From JAWLCG01 sp041687295 (GTDB lineage: Bacteria; Planctomycetota; Phycisphaerae; SM23-33; FEN-1343): a DNA stretch of 12,769 nucleotides. Shown here one piece after another: positions 1 to 5,951 of the stretch. The notes beneath the pieces were generated by a model that worked only from the letters and a program-made list of their open reading frames with translations, was not told the DNA's origin and searched no databases. A program made the translations under genes and the position numbers. Position 1 is the stretch's first letter; the number at the start of each line of letters is the position of its first letter. Location of the stretch: assembly GCA_041687295.1 (NCBI GenBank), contig JAWLCG010000112.1, positions 1 through 12,769 on the forward strand, read 5' to 3'.

Positions 1-30
1 CCCTCGGGTGCGTGGAGCCGACCTATGGAT

Positions 31-74
31 GGCCCGCCGAGATGCCCACAGATGGCAATCTGTGGGCTTGGGCC
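31..74. repeat. Palindromic repeat, copy 1 (GGCA-loop hairpin)
   Basis: A 10-bp perfect stem, GCCCACAGAT (44-53) with ATCTGTGGGC (58-67), closes a GGCA loop (54-57). An outer 5-bp stem GGCCC (31-35)/GGGCC (70-74) encloses it, and GGAT (27-30)/ATCC (83-86) can pair outside that. The same unit occurs at 4868-4911. The two stems differ at two base pairs and both changes keep pairing (A-T to G-C; T-A to A-T). It lies upstream of the DUF4416 gene. It looks like a dispersed REP- or MITE-type palindrome; a transcribed structured RNA is the alternative. Confidence 0.8.
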
Positions 75-106
75 GGACGGCGATCCCGCGTGGGGCGATG
101 GTGTGG

Positions 107-135
107 TTGACACCCTCACCGCGGGGCTGGACAAT
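107..135 (+). promoter_or_regulatory. Candidate sigma70-type promoter for the DUF4416 operon
   Basis: A perfect -35 hexamer TTGACA (107-112) is followed after exactly 17 bases by GACAAT (130-135), which matches 4 of 6 bases of TATAAT including the final AAT. The expected start site, 6-7 bases beyond the -10 box, falls on or next to the ATG at 142, so the transcript could be leaderless. This agrees with the lack of a clear Shine-Dalgarno sequence before that ATG. It is a consensus match by eye in a GC-rich genome, so one good hit is suggestive only. Confidence 0.45.
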
Positions 136-141
136 GCGGCC

Positions 142-684
142 ATGGCCCAGCCCAAGCCTGCCCAACCCGTTCAGCTGCTCGTCGGCCTGCTGGCTGGGCG
201 GGCGGAGTGGCTCGACGCGGGCGTGGCGGAGCTGGTCGAGGCCTTCGGGCCCGTCGAGGCCGTCAGCGAGGACTACCCCTTCACCTTCACCGACTACTAC
301 GCTCCCACGATGGGCGCGGGGCTGGTGCGGCGGTTCGTCGCCTTCGAGCGGCTGATCGACCCGGCCTCTCTGGCGGATATCAAGCGGGCGACCAACGCCC
401 TGGAGGCCCGCCTGGCTGAACGGATCGGCCAGGTGGACCGCCCGGTGAACCTCGACCCCGGCTACGTCGCGCCGGGCAAGCTGGTGCTGGCCAGCGCCAA
501 GGACTTCGCCCACCGCGTCTACCTGGGCCAGGGCATCTACGCCGAGGTGACCCTGCAGTTCCGCCATGGCCGATGGGTGAGCAGCGACTGGACCTTTCCC
601 GATTACGCCAGTGGCCTGTATGATGCATTCCTGACGGGCGTTCGCGATCGGCTGCGGAGTCGGCTGCGACCGGCCCGGCCCTGA
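142..684 (+). CDS. DUF4416 family protein
   Basis: A 180-residue protein that I recognise as DUF4416, a family of unknown function common in Planctomycetota and some other deep-branching bacteria. Family-like features run along its whole length: the start (KPAQPVQLLVGLLAG), the PFTFTDYYAPTMGAGL segment near residues 48-63, FERLIDPASLADIK, the NLDPGYVAPGKLVLAS segment, and YLGQGIYAEVTL followed by WTFPDY. No signal peptide or membrane segment is visible, so it is probably cytosolic. I chose the ATG at 142 over an in-frame ATG at 25 because the extra N-terminus would be encoded by the palindromic repeat at 31-74, and family similarity begins at MAQPKPAQP. The gene ends 24 nt before the glycosyltransferase gene on the same strand, so the two are probably co-transcribed. 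I cannot assign a biochemical role. Confidence 0.9.
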   Translation: MAQPKPAQPVQLLVGLLAGRAEWLDAGVAELVEAFGPVEAVSEDYPFTFTDYYAPTMGAGLVRRFVAFERLIDPASLADIKRATNALEARLAERIGQVDRPVNLDPGYVAPGKLVLASAKDFAHRVYLGQGIYAEVTLQFRHGRWVSSDWTFPDYASGLYDAFLTGVRDRLRSRLRPARP

Positions 685-708
685 GGCCCCGACCGACAGG
701 AGAGGCGA

Positions 709-1809
709 TTGGACGTGATGCGACTGGCCGTGGTGGCGACGATCGGGGGCTCGGCCCTGCTGACGGGGCTGCTGGCGATGGCGGCGCGGCGGGTGGCGCT
801 GCGGACGGCCCTGGTGGCCGTGCCGCGCGAGCAGCGGTTCGGGCAGGTCGTCACGCCGCTGGGCGGGGGCGTGGCCATCCTGCTGGGCATCGTTCTGCCG
901 AGCCTGGGCGCCCTGGCGGCGGCGCGGGTCTGGGCGGCGACGGGCCTGCCGGCCTGGCTGCCGGAGATGGCCCGCGTGCACCTGCCGGGCCTGGCTGCGC
1001 GGGCCGAGATGGGCCTGGCGCTGCTGGGCGGGGCGGTGGCCATCAGTCTGCTGGGCCTTTACGACGACCGCCGCCCGCTGGGGGCCTGGAGCAAGCTGGC
1101 CGGGCAGCTGGTGGTGGTGCTGGCCGTGCTCATCGCCGTGCCGAGCCTGCGGGTGCTCACGCTGGCCGGGGCGCCGGTGAGCTTCCTCCTGAGCGCCCTG
1201 TGGATGCTGGTGATCATCAATGCGCTGAACTTCCTGGACAACATGGACGGTCTGGCGGCTGGGGTGGCGCTGGTCTGCGCGTGCTGTCTGCTGGCGACGG
1301 CGGCGGCAATGGGGCAGCTGTTCGTCGTAGGCTGGCTGTGCCTGCTGATCGGGGCGTTGCTGGGGTTCCTGTGGCTGAACTTTCCGCCCGCGAGGCTGTA
1401 CATGGGCGACGCCGGCAGCCTGCTGCTGGGCTACCTGCTGGCCGTGCTGACCATGCTGACGACCTACTACCCCCAGGGCTCGCCGGGCGCCCGGCCCTAC
1501 ACGATGCTGGTGCCGGTGGTGCTGCTGGCGATCCCGCTGTACGACTTCCTCAGCGTGCTGACGATCCGCCTCCGCGAGAAGCGCAGCCCGCTGGTGGGCG
1601 ACACGCGGCACTTTTCTCATCGGCTGATCGGGCGGGGCATGTCGGTGCGGGCGGTGCTGCTGACGGTGTGCCTGGCGACGGCGGTGACGGGCATCGCGGC
1701 CATCCTGCTGCCGGGGGTGAGCGACTTTGGCGCCCTGCTGCTGGGGGCCCAGACGCTGGGCGTGGTGACGATCATCGCCCTGCTGGAATGGGCGGGTGAG
1801 AGACGATGA
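709..1809 (+). CDS. WecA/TagO-type polyprenyl-phosphate HexNAc-1-phosphate transferase
   Basis: A polytopic membrane protein of 366 residues with about ten hydrophobic segments, in the MraY/WecA/TagO family. These enzymes move a sugar-1-phosphate from a UDP-sugar onto undecaprenyl phosphate, the first membrane step of glycan assembly. Visible family motifs are LYDDRRPLG (DD at 119-120), NALNFLDNMDGLA (171-183, holding the catalytic-site Asp cluster), YMGDAGSLLLGY (231-242) and DTRHFSHRL (298-306). The last resembles the HxxHR-type motif of WecA/TagO and not the HHHFE motif of MraY, so a polysaccharide initiating enzyme is more likely than the peptidoglycan enzyme. The start is taken as TTG at 709 because AGGAGAGG (698-705) lies at good spacing; GTG 715 and ATG 718 are alternatives that remove only two or three residues. 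It overlaps the next gene by 4 nt (ATGA), implying translational coupling. Confidence 0.9.
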   Translation: MDVMRLAVVATIGGSALLTGLLAMAARRVALRTALVAVPREQRFGQVVTPLGGGVAILLGIVLPSLGALAAARVWAATGLPAWLPEMARVHLPGLAARAEMGLALLGGAVAISLLGLYDDRRPLGAWSKLAGQLVVVLAVLIAVPSLRVLTLAGAPVSFLLSALWMLVIINALNFLDNMDGLAAGVALVCACCLLATAAAMGQLFVVGWLCLLIGALLGFLWLNFPPARLYMGDAGSLLLGYLLAVLTMLTTYYPQGSPGARPYTMLVPVVLLAIPLYDFLSVLTIRLREKRSPLVGDTRHFSHRLIGRGMSVRAVLLTVCLATAVTGIAAILLPGVSDFGALLLGAQTLGVVTIIALLEWAGERR

Positions 1810-4454
1810 GCCCCGCCAACCGCCTGGCTGGAGGGGCTCGCGGGGCCTTTGGGTCTCAGCGCGGCCTGGACTGGCTGCACACGCTGCTCCTGGTGGCCCT
1901 GCTGGGCCTGGCGGCGGGCCGGGCGACGCTGAACGAGCCGGCCTTCAACCCCGACCCGCTGACCGAGGCGGGTGCGTACTCCCCCCTGCCGGCGGCGGAC
2001 CAGCTCTACGCACCGGCTGAGCTGATGCGCGTGGCCGGCGCGGCCGCCGTGCTGGTGCTGGCCAGTGCGTGGGCGATCGGCTCGGCCATTGCCGGTCGGC
2101 TGACGCTGCGCTGGCCGCTGCTGGCGGTGCTGACGGCGACGCTGGGGGCGGCCCTGCTGGCCTCGGCGCACCGGGCGACGGCGGGCCGATCGGCCAGCGT
2201 GGCCGGCCTGGAGCAGTTCGCCCTGCTGCTGGGCGGTCTGCTGGCAGCCCAGCTGGCCGATGCGCCCTGGCGGCGGCGGCTGGCGCTGGTGGTGCTGGCG
2301 GGCCTGGCGGTGATGCTGGGCGCCAAGGGCGTCTACCAGGTCACCACGGAGATCCCCGAGCAGTGGGCCGCCTTCCAGGCTAACCGCGATGCCATCCTGC
2401 TCGGCCAGGGCCTCGACCCGGCCAGCCCCCAGGCCGAGCTCTACGCCACCCGCGTCCGCGAGGCGACGGCCAAGGGCTGGTTCGGCCTGGCCAACCCCTT
2501 CGGCTCGCTGATGGTGCTGACGACGCTCGCCGCGGCCGGCCTGGCCGTCGACAAGTGGCGACGCTGGTTCCGCGCCGACACGGCCACGCCGGCCAAACCC
2601 CGCTCGCCCGGGGAGATCCCCCTGCCGCTGCTGGCGGCGATCCTCTCCAGCGCCCTGCTGGTGGTGCCGATCCTCGCCTGGTGGTGGACCGGCAGCACGG
2701 GCGCCCGCCTGGCGGGCCTGCTGGCGGGCCTGGCGGCGGCGGGGCTGTACTGGAAGCGCGACTGGGCCGCCCGCCACCATCGCACGCTGCTGGGGGCGGC
2801 GGCGACGCTGCTGCTGGCCGGCGGGGTGGCGGTGGTCGGCGTGGGCCTGGCGCGCGGCGGCCTGCCCAGCCGAACGCTGCAGGTGCGGTGGGAGTACTGG
2901 CGGGCGTCGGCGGGCATCCTGGCCGAGCACCCCCTGCTGGGCGTCGGGCCCGACAACTTCGCCAGCCACTACCTCCGCCACCGCCTGCCCGGGGCCGAGG
3001 AGGAGGTCCGCAACCCTCACAACGTGGTGGTGCACGCCCTGGTCGAGTACGGCCTGCCGGGCGGGCTGGCGTACCTGGCGATCCTGGCGGCCGTGCTGGT
3101 GCTGGCAACCCGCCCGCGGGTGCAGGCCCTGCCGTCCATCCCCCCGCCCGGCCCGCTGTGGCGCGACCCGGTGCTGGGGGCCTCCGCGGCGGTGCTGGGG
3201 CTGATGCTGCTGTGGCGGTTGGCGATGCAGGATTACCCGGCCCGGGCCTTCGGGGCCACGCTGGTGTGGGACAATCTGCTGCCCGCGGTGGGCCTGGCGG
3301 TAGGGCTCGGGGCGGCCTGGCTGCTGAGCCGCCCCGCCGGCGGGCCCGAGACCGGCCTGGGCCAGGCGGGCCGAGTGGCCCTGGCGTGCGGGCTGGGGGG
3401 CTTCGCGCTGCACAACCTCAGCGACTTCGCCCTCTTTCAACCGGGCGCGGCGATGGTCTTCTGGCTGGCGGCCGGCGTGGTGCTCGCGGCCGTGCCGGGG
3501 CGGGTGTGGCACCTGCCCCGTGAGGCCTCGGCCATGCTGGCGGCGGTGCTGACGGGCGTGACGATCCTGGTCCTGGTCCTGGTGGCCGGGCCGGTCTACC
3601 GCAAGAGCCACGCCATCCGCCAGGCCGCCCTGGCCCTGTCGGGCAGCGACCTGCAGGCGGCCAACCGCTGGCTGGAGCGGGCGACGGCGGCCGACCCGCT
3701 GGACCCGGCCCCGCCGGCGAGCCTGGCGCAGCTTCGGCTGCACGCGGCCCGGCTGGCCCCGCCGGCCACACGGGCGACGCTGCTCGAGGCCGCCGCCCAG
3801 GCCGCCCGCACCGCCCATGCCCGCGATCCGCTGCAGCTGGCCAACCTCGAGCGGCTCGTGCAACTGGGCGCGTACGACCTGGACCCCACACTGCTGGCCG
3901 CCCAGTGGACCGCCCCGCCGCCGGACCTGCAGGCCCAGCGCCGCGAGGTCCGCATCGCCCTGCAGGCCAGGCCGGGCGACCCCAGGCTGCTCAACCGGTC
4001 AGCCCAGCTGGCCTACCAGGCGGGCGACTGGGCCCAGGCCATCGAGCAACTCCGCCGGGCCATCGCCGCCACCGACGACGGCTGGCCCAAACTGTGGGAC
4101 CACCTCGGCGACGCCTACCTCCAGGCCGGCGACCCCCAGCAGGCCCGCGAGGCCTGGCTGCGACTGCTCGCCAGCCGGCTGGACCAGTGGCGGGAGTGGA
4201 AGGCCCTCGCCCGCAGCGGACAGCTACTGCTGACAGAACTGGACCCGCAGGGCCTGCGCCTGCGCGTGCGCCTGGCGGAGCTGGCCTGGGAGGCGGGCGA
4301 CACCCAAATGGTCCTGGAGCAGATCGCCGCCGCCCGCGCCCGTGACGCCGCCCTGACCCCCCAGAGCCTCCTGCACCTGACGGCCGCCGAGCAGGCCCGC
4401 CTGGACCTGCTGGCCCGCAAGGCCCAGACCGTCAGCCAGCCCGACACGCCGTAG
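1806..4454 (+). CDS. O-antigen ligase/polymerase-like (Wzy_C) membrane protein with C-terminal TPRs
   Basis: An 882-residue protein. Residues about 20-600 hold many hydrophobic segments. The signature of the Wzy_C/WaaL superfamily lies in the middle: VRWEYWRASAGIL (360-372), HPLLGVGPDNF (375-385), then a long extracytoplasmic stretch ending NPHNVVVHALVEYGLPG (403-419). The Arg and His residues expected for lipid-linked glycan transfer are present (R361, H405, H410). After the last membrane helix (about 575-595) residues about 600-870 are soluble and alpha-helical with TPR character; the clearest unit is WDHLGDAYLQAGDPQQAREAW. Members ligate or polymerise lipid-linked oligosaccharide on the outer face of the inner membrane. 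Its start overlaps the sugar-phosphate transferase stop by 4 nt, so the two probably serve one surface-glycan pathway. Ligase cannot be told from Wzy polymerase, or from a protein O-glycosylating ligase, by sequence alone. GGGTGAGAG (1794-1802) may serve as its ribosome site. Confidence 0.85.
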   Translation: MSPANRLAGGARGAFGSQRGLDWLHTLLLVALLGLAAGRATLNEPAFNPDPLTEAGAYSPLPAADQLYAPAELMRVAGAAAVLVLASAWAIGSAIAGRLTLRWPLLAVLTATLGAALLASAHRATAGRSASVAGLEQFALLLGGLLAAQLADAPWRRRLALVVLAGLAVMLGAKGVYQVTTEIPEQWAAFQANRDAILLGQGLDPASPQAELYATRVREATAKGWFGLANPFGSLMVLTTLAAAGLAVDKWRRWFRADTATPAKPRSPGEIPLPLLAAILSSALLVVPILAWWWTGSTGARLAGLLAGLAAAGLYWKRDWAARHHRTLLGAAATLLLAGGVAVVGVGLARGGLPSRTLQVRWEYWRASAGILAEHPLLGVGPDNFASHYLRHRLPGAEEEVRNPHNVVVHALVEYGLPGGLAYLAILAAVLVLATRPRVQALPSIPPPGPLWRDPVLGASAAVLGLMLLWRLAMQDYPARAFGATLVWDNLLPAVGLAVGLGAAWLLSRPAGGPETGLGQAGRVALACGLGGFALHNLSDFALFQPGAAMVFWLAAGVVLAAVPGRVWHLPREASAMLAAVLTGVTILVLVLVAGPVYRKSHAIRQAALALSGSDLQAANRWLERATAADPLDPAPPASLAQLRLHAARLAPPATRATLLEAAAQAARTAHARDPLQLANLERLVQLGAYDLDPTLLAAQWTAPPPDLQAQRREVRIALQARPGDPRLLNRSAQLAYQAGDWAQAIEQLRRAIAATDDGWPKLWDHLGDAYLQAGDPQQAREAWLRLLASRLDQWREWKALARSGQLLLTELDPQGLRLRVRLAELAWEAGDTQMVLEQIAAARARDAALTPQSLLHLTAAEQARLDLLARKAQTVSQPDTP

Positions 4455-4467
4455 GGCCCAAGAGGGG

Positions 4468-4504
4468 CCACAGAGGCGCAGAGGACACAGAGAAAGGCAC
4501 AGAG
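4468..4504. repeat. Degenerate CACAGAG tandem repeat
   Basis: Four irregular units built on CACAGAG or GCAGAG with short purine spacers, beginning 14 bases after the stop codon of the O-antigen-ligase-like gene. From memory, similar degenerate strings (CTCTGTGTCCTCTGTG on the other strand) are scattered through intergenic DNA of many unrelated bacteria. No function is known to me. It marks the left end of the repeat-filled gap. Confidence 0.6.
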
Positions 4505-4523
4505 CGTTCAGAAGATTCCGTAT

Positions 4524-4549
4524 ATAGCCCCGGGCTTGCCCGGGGTTAT
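4524..4549. terminator. GC-rich hairpin, possible terminator after the + strand operon
   Basis: CCCCGGGC (4528-4535) and GCCCGGGG (4538-4545) pair perfectly around TT, or around a CTTG tetraloop. ATAG/TTAT extends the stem to 12 bp with one G-T wobble. It is the first strong hairpin after the O-antigen-ligase-like gene. No run of T follows it, so it is not a classical intrinsic terminator; a dispersed palindrome is equally likely. The motif TAGCCCCGGGC recurs at 4673-4683 without its partner arm. Confidence 0.4.
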
Positions 4550-4553
4550 CGGG

Positions 4554-4569
4554 GGCGGCGCCCGCCGCC
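4554..4569. repeat. Short GC hairpin
   Basis: GGCGGCG (4554-4560) and CGCCGCC (4563-4569) form a 7-bp inverted repeat separated by CC, four bases after the preceding hairpin. The sequence is low in complexity, so chance formation in such GC-rich DNA is possible. It is listed because it is one of a run of hairpins. Confidence 0.4.
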
Positions 4570-4581
4570 GAGGGAACGTCG

Positions 4582-4667
4582 GGCCGTGGTGAAACGCCCG
4601 GACGAGACCCCCACGGATTGCATCCTGTGGAATCTACACAAGTCCTGTAGCTCCACCATGGGCGGCC
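4582..4667. repeat. Branched palindromic element containing a divergent GGCA-type hairpin
   Basis: Outer helices GGCCG (4582-4586)/CGGCC (4663-4667) and TGGTG (4587-4591)/CACCA (4654-4658) enclose two smaller hairpins. One is CCACGGAT (4611-4618) with ATCC-T-GTGG (4622-4630, one bulged T). The other is CTACA (4634-4638)/TGTAG (4646-4650). The first inner hairpin aligns without gaps to the GCCCACGGAA-GGCA hairpin at 4881-4904, with about seven differences in 24 bases. I read it as a diverged third copy of that repeat. The individual outer helices are short, so the full fold is tentative. Confidence 0.45.
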
Positions 4668-4717
4668 GAATGTAGCCCCGGGCGCAGAGCGGAGAATAGC
4701 GGTCCCTATTATGCATT

Positions 4718-4774
4718 GAGCCCCGAAGGGGCGGCAGTGCGCCACGCTGGCGCACTGCCGCCCCTTCGGGGCTC
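4718..4774. repeat. Perfect 27-bp inverted repeat (long hairpin/cruciform)
   Basis: The left arm 4718-4744 and right arm 4748-4774 are perfect reverse complements, separated by only CGC. Each arm contains its own small palindrome (GCCCCGAAGGGGC at 4720-4732 and GCCCCTTCGGGGC at 4760-4772). Flanking bases 4711-4717 and 4775-4781 can pair partly beyond the perfect stem. A truncated relative of the right arm lies at 4964-4978. It sits between convergent genes, where it could stop transcription from both sides, but no T tract follows either arm. A REP-like mobile palindrome is the main alternative. Confidence 0.9.
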
Positions 4775-4796
4775 TGCGTATTGGGGGACGCCTGTT

Positions 4797-4816
4797 CCGG
4801 GGGCTCACGCCCCCGG
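4797..4816. repeat. 8-bp hairpin CCGGGGGC-TCAC-GCCCCCGG
   Basis: CCGGGGGC (4797-4804) and GCCCCCGG (4809-4816) pair perfectly around TCAC. It lies directly left of the TA that begins the 4818-4954 element. The loop and arms are typical of small dispersed palindromes; no function is evident. Confidence 0.6.
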
Positions 4817-4817
4817 C

Positions 4818-4954
4818 TAGACCATTTGCCCGTCGAACGTGCGGGTGCAGTGGGCCACACCGGGGACGGCCCGCCCCGATGCCCACGGAAGGCATTCCGT
4901 GGGCTTGGGCCGAGCGTCCACATCGACCCGCAGGCGCAATCGGCAAACGGTCTA
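4818..4954. mobile_element. MITE-like nested palindrome carrying repeat copy 2
   Basis: Terminal arms TAGACCATTTGCC (4818-4830) and GGCAAACGGTCTA (4942-4954) are inverted repeats matching at 12 of 13 positions. Inside, in strictly nested order, lie TGCGGGT (4840-4846)/ACCCGCA (4926-4932), GGACG (4864-4868)/CGTCC (4915-4919), GCCC (4869-4872)/GGGC (4907-4910), and the perfect stem GCCCACGGAA (4881-4890)/TTCCGTGGGC (4895-4904) around GGCA. If the element proper is 4820-4952 it is bounded by TA on both sides, as left by IS630/Tc1-mariner-type insertion. There is no coding capacity. The core 4868-4911 is the second copy of the repeat at 31-74. Calling it mobile is inference. Confidence 0.5.
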
Positions 4955-4963
4955 AAGACTGGC

Positions 4964-4978
4964 GCCCCTTCGAGGCTC
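4964..4978. repeat. Partial copy of the 27-bp palindrome arm
   Basis: GCCCCTTCGAGGCTC matches 14 of 15 bases of 4760-4774, the outer end of the right arm of the long inverted repeat; the mismatch breaks its small internal palindrome. It lies 21 bases beyond the stop codon of yebC on the yebC strand. It is probably a decayed fragment of the same repeat family. Confidence 0.45.
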
Positions 4979-4999
4979 CGATCCACGGGCCTTCGGGGG

Positions 5000-5746
5000 C
5001 TATGCCTCGCTCATCACCTCGTCGGCGATGTCGAAGTTGGCGTAGACGTTCTGGACGTCGTCGTGGTTGTCCAGGGCGTCCATGAGGCGGAGGATGCGGG
5101 CGGCGACGTCGCGGTCGGTGACGCTGACGCGGTTCTGCGGCACCTGGATGATGCCGGCCGACTCGACCTCGATGCCCGCGTCGGCGAGGGCCTGCTTGAC
5201 GGTGGCGAAGGCGGCCGGGTCGGTGGTGACCTCCCAGATGTCCTCGTCGAGGCTGACGTCATCGGCGCCGGCCTCGATGGCGATCTCCATCAGCCGCTCC
5301 TCGTCGACCTGGTCGGCGGCGATGGTGAACACGCCTCGCTTGGTGAACATCCAGGCCACGCAGCCGGTGTTGCCCAGTTGCCCGCCGCCCTGCTCGAAGA
5401 TCCGCCGAAGGTCCGGCGCGGTGCGGTTGCGGTTGTCGGTGAGGGCCTCGACCATGACGGCCACGCCGCTGGTGGCGTAGCCCTCGTAGAGGGCCTCTTC
5501 GTAGTTGGCCGCGCCCAGCTCGCCGGTGCCCTTCTTGATCGCGTTGGCGATCGTGTCGTTGGGCATGTTGGCGGCCTTGGCGTCGTCGATGGCGTAGCGG
5601 AGCGAGAGGTTCTCGTCCGGGTTGCCGCCGCCGCCCTTGGCCGCCACAATGATCCGCCGGGCGAGCTTGCTCCACTCCCGGCCGCGACGTGCGTCGGTGG
5701 TGGCCTTGGCCCGCTTGATCTTTGACCAGTGACTATGTCCAGCCAT
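5000..5746 (-). CDS. yebC: YebC/PmpR family protein (DUF28)
   Basis: A 248-residue protein of the usual family length. The near-invariant N-terminus MAGHSHWSKIKRAK is intact, followed by the K-A-T-T-D-ARRG stretch, KGGGGNPDENLSLRYAIDDAK (37-57) and MPNDTIANAIKKGTG (61-75). The middle shows YEGYATSGVAVMVEALTDNRNRT and GCVAWMFTKRGVF. Family members are cytosolic; some are DNA-binding regulators (PmpR), and others (YebC/TACO1) have been linked to translation of proline-rich or otherwise difficult sequences. The start at 5746 is preferred to an in-frame ATG 15 codons upstream because of the conserved MAGHS start and an AGGAG site (5752-5756 complement) spaced 5 nt away. A 231-base structured gap separates it from the TPR gene upstream, so it probably has its own promoter. 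It is convergent with the polysaccharide operon. Confidence 0.95.
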   Translation of the reverse strand: MAGHSHWSKIKRAKATTDARRGREWSKLARRIIVAAKGGGGNPDENLSLRYAIDDAKAANMPNDTIANAIKKGTGELGAANYEEALYEGYATSGVAVMVEALTDNRNRTAPDLRRIFEQGGGQLGNTGCVAWMFTKRGVFTIAADQVDEERLMEIAIEAGADDVSLDEDIWEVTTDPAAFATVKQALADAGIEVESAGIIQVPQNRVSVTDRDVAARILRLMDALDNHDDVQNVYANFDIADEVMSEA

Positions 5747-5805
5747 ATGCGCTCCTGTCCCCTCGGGACTGCAGAAAACGGTGATGCGCACTCCGCTGGC
5801 AGCCC

Positions 5806-5830
5806 GTCGAAAAGGCCATCTGGCCTCGAC
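5806..5830. repeat. Small hairpin upstream of yebC
   Basis: GTCGA (5806-5810)/TCGAC (5826-5830) encloses GGCC (5814-5817)/GGCC (5822-5825) around ATCT, with an AAA bulge on one side. It lies about 60 bases upstream of the yebC start. It could be a leader structure or another dispersed palindrome; I cannot distinguish them. Confidence 0.45.
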
Positions 5831-5834
5831 GTTG

Positions 5835-5944
5835 GAACAGTAGAGCAGTAGATCAGGAGACCGCAGCTGGACGAGCCCGGATTCAGGGGCGTTGCGCCAC
5901 GTTCCGGGCCTGTTCTGCTCTCCTGTTCTCCTGCTCCACTGCTC
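5835..5944. repeat. Long imperfect inverted repeat with purine-rich arms, upstream of yebC
   Basis: The arms 5835-5860 and 5919-5944 are reverse complements at 22 of 26 positions. They consist of GAGCAG/GAACAG-like units, so they are also internally repetitive. The 58-base interior holds GCCCGGA (5875-5881)/TCCGGGC (5903-5909), and inside that GGCG (5888-5891)/CGCC (5895-5898). This nested layout resembles the element at 4818-4954 but shares no sequence with it. Because the arms are low in complexity, part of the match could reflect two independent runs of a common degenerate repeat in opposite orientation. Confidence 0.6.
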
Positions 5945-5951
5945 AGCTGCT

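Noticed and set aside
25..141. Possible 39-residue N-terminal extension of the DUF4416 protein
   Set aside because: It would be translated from the palindromic repeat and the candidate promoter; DUF4416 similarity starts at the ATG at 142.
709..1809. MraY, the peptidoglycan phospho-MurNAc-pentapeptide transferase
   Set aside because: The final motif is DTRHFSHRL, without the HHHFE pattern of MraY, and no mur/fts genes are nearby; a WecA/TagO-type enzyme fits better.
1617..3863. Open reading frame of 748 codons on the - strand, opposite the two membrane-protein genes
   Set aside because: The product is dominated by Arg, Gln, Gly and His repeats, a typical shadow of hydrophobic GC-rich genes on the other strand. 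It also spans the overlap of two well-supported genes.
4582..4667. tRNA-like cloverleaf
   Set aside because: The branched pairing lacks a 7-bp acceptor stem, a CCA-adjacent 3' end, a GTTC loop and a plausible anticodon arm.
4468..4954. CRISPR array
   Set aside because: The repeats differ from each other, are palindromic, have no uniform spacers, and no cas gene is present.
4781..5725. Open reading frame of 314 codons on the + strand through the palindromic gap and opposite yebC
   Set aside because: It joins repeat-derived sequence to an antisense Val/Gly/Asp-rich shadow of yebC. No family resemblance and no ribosome site.
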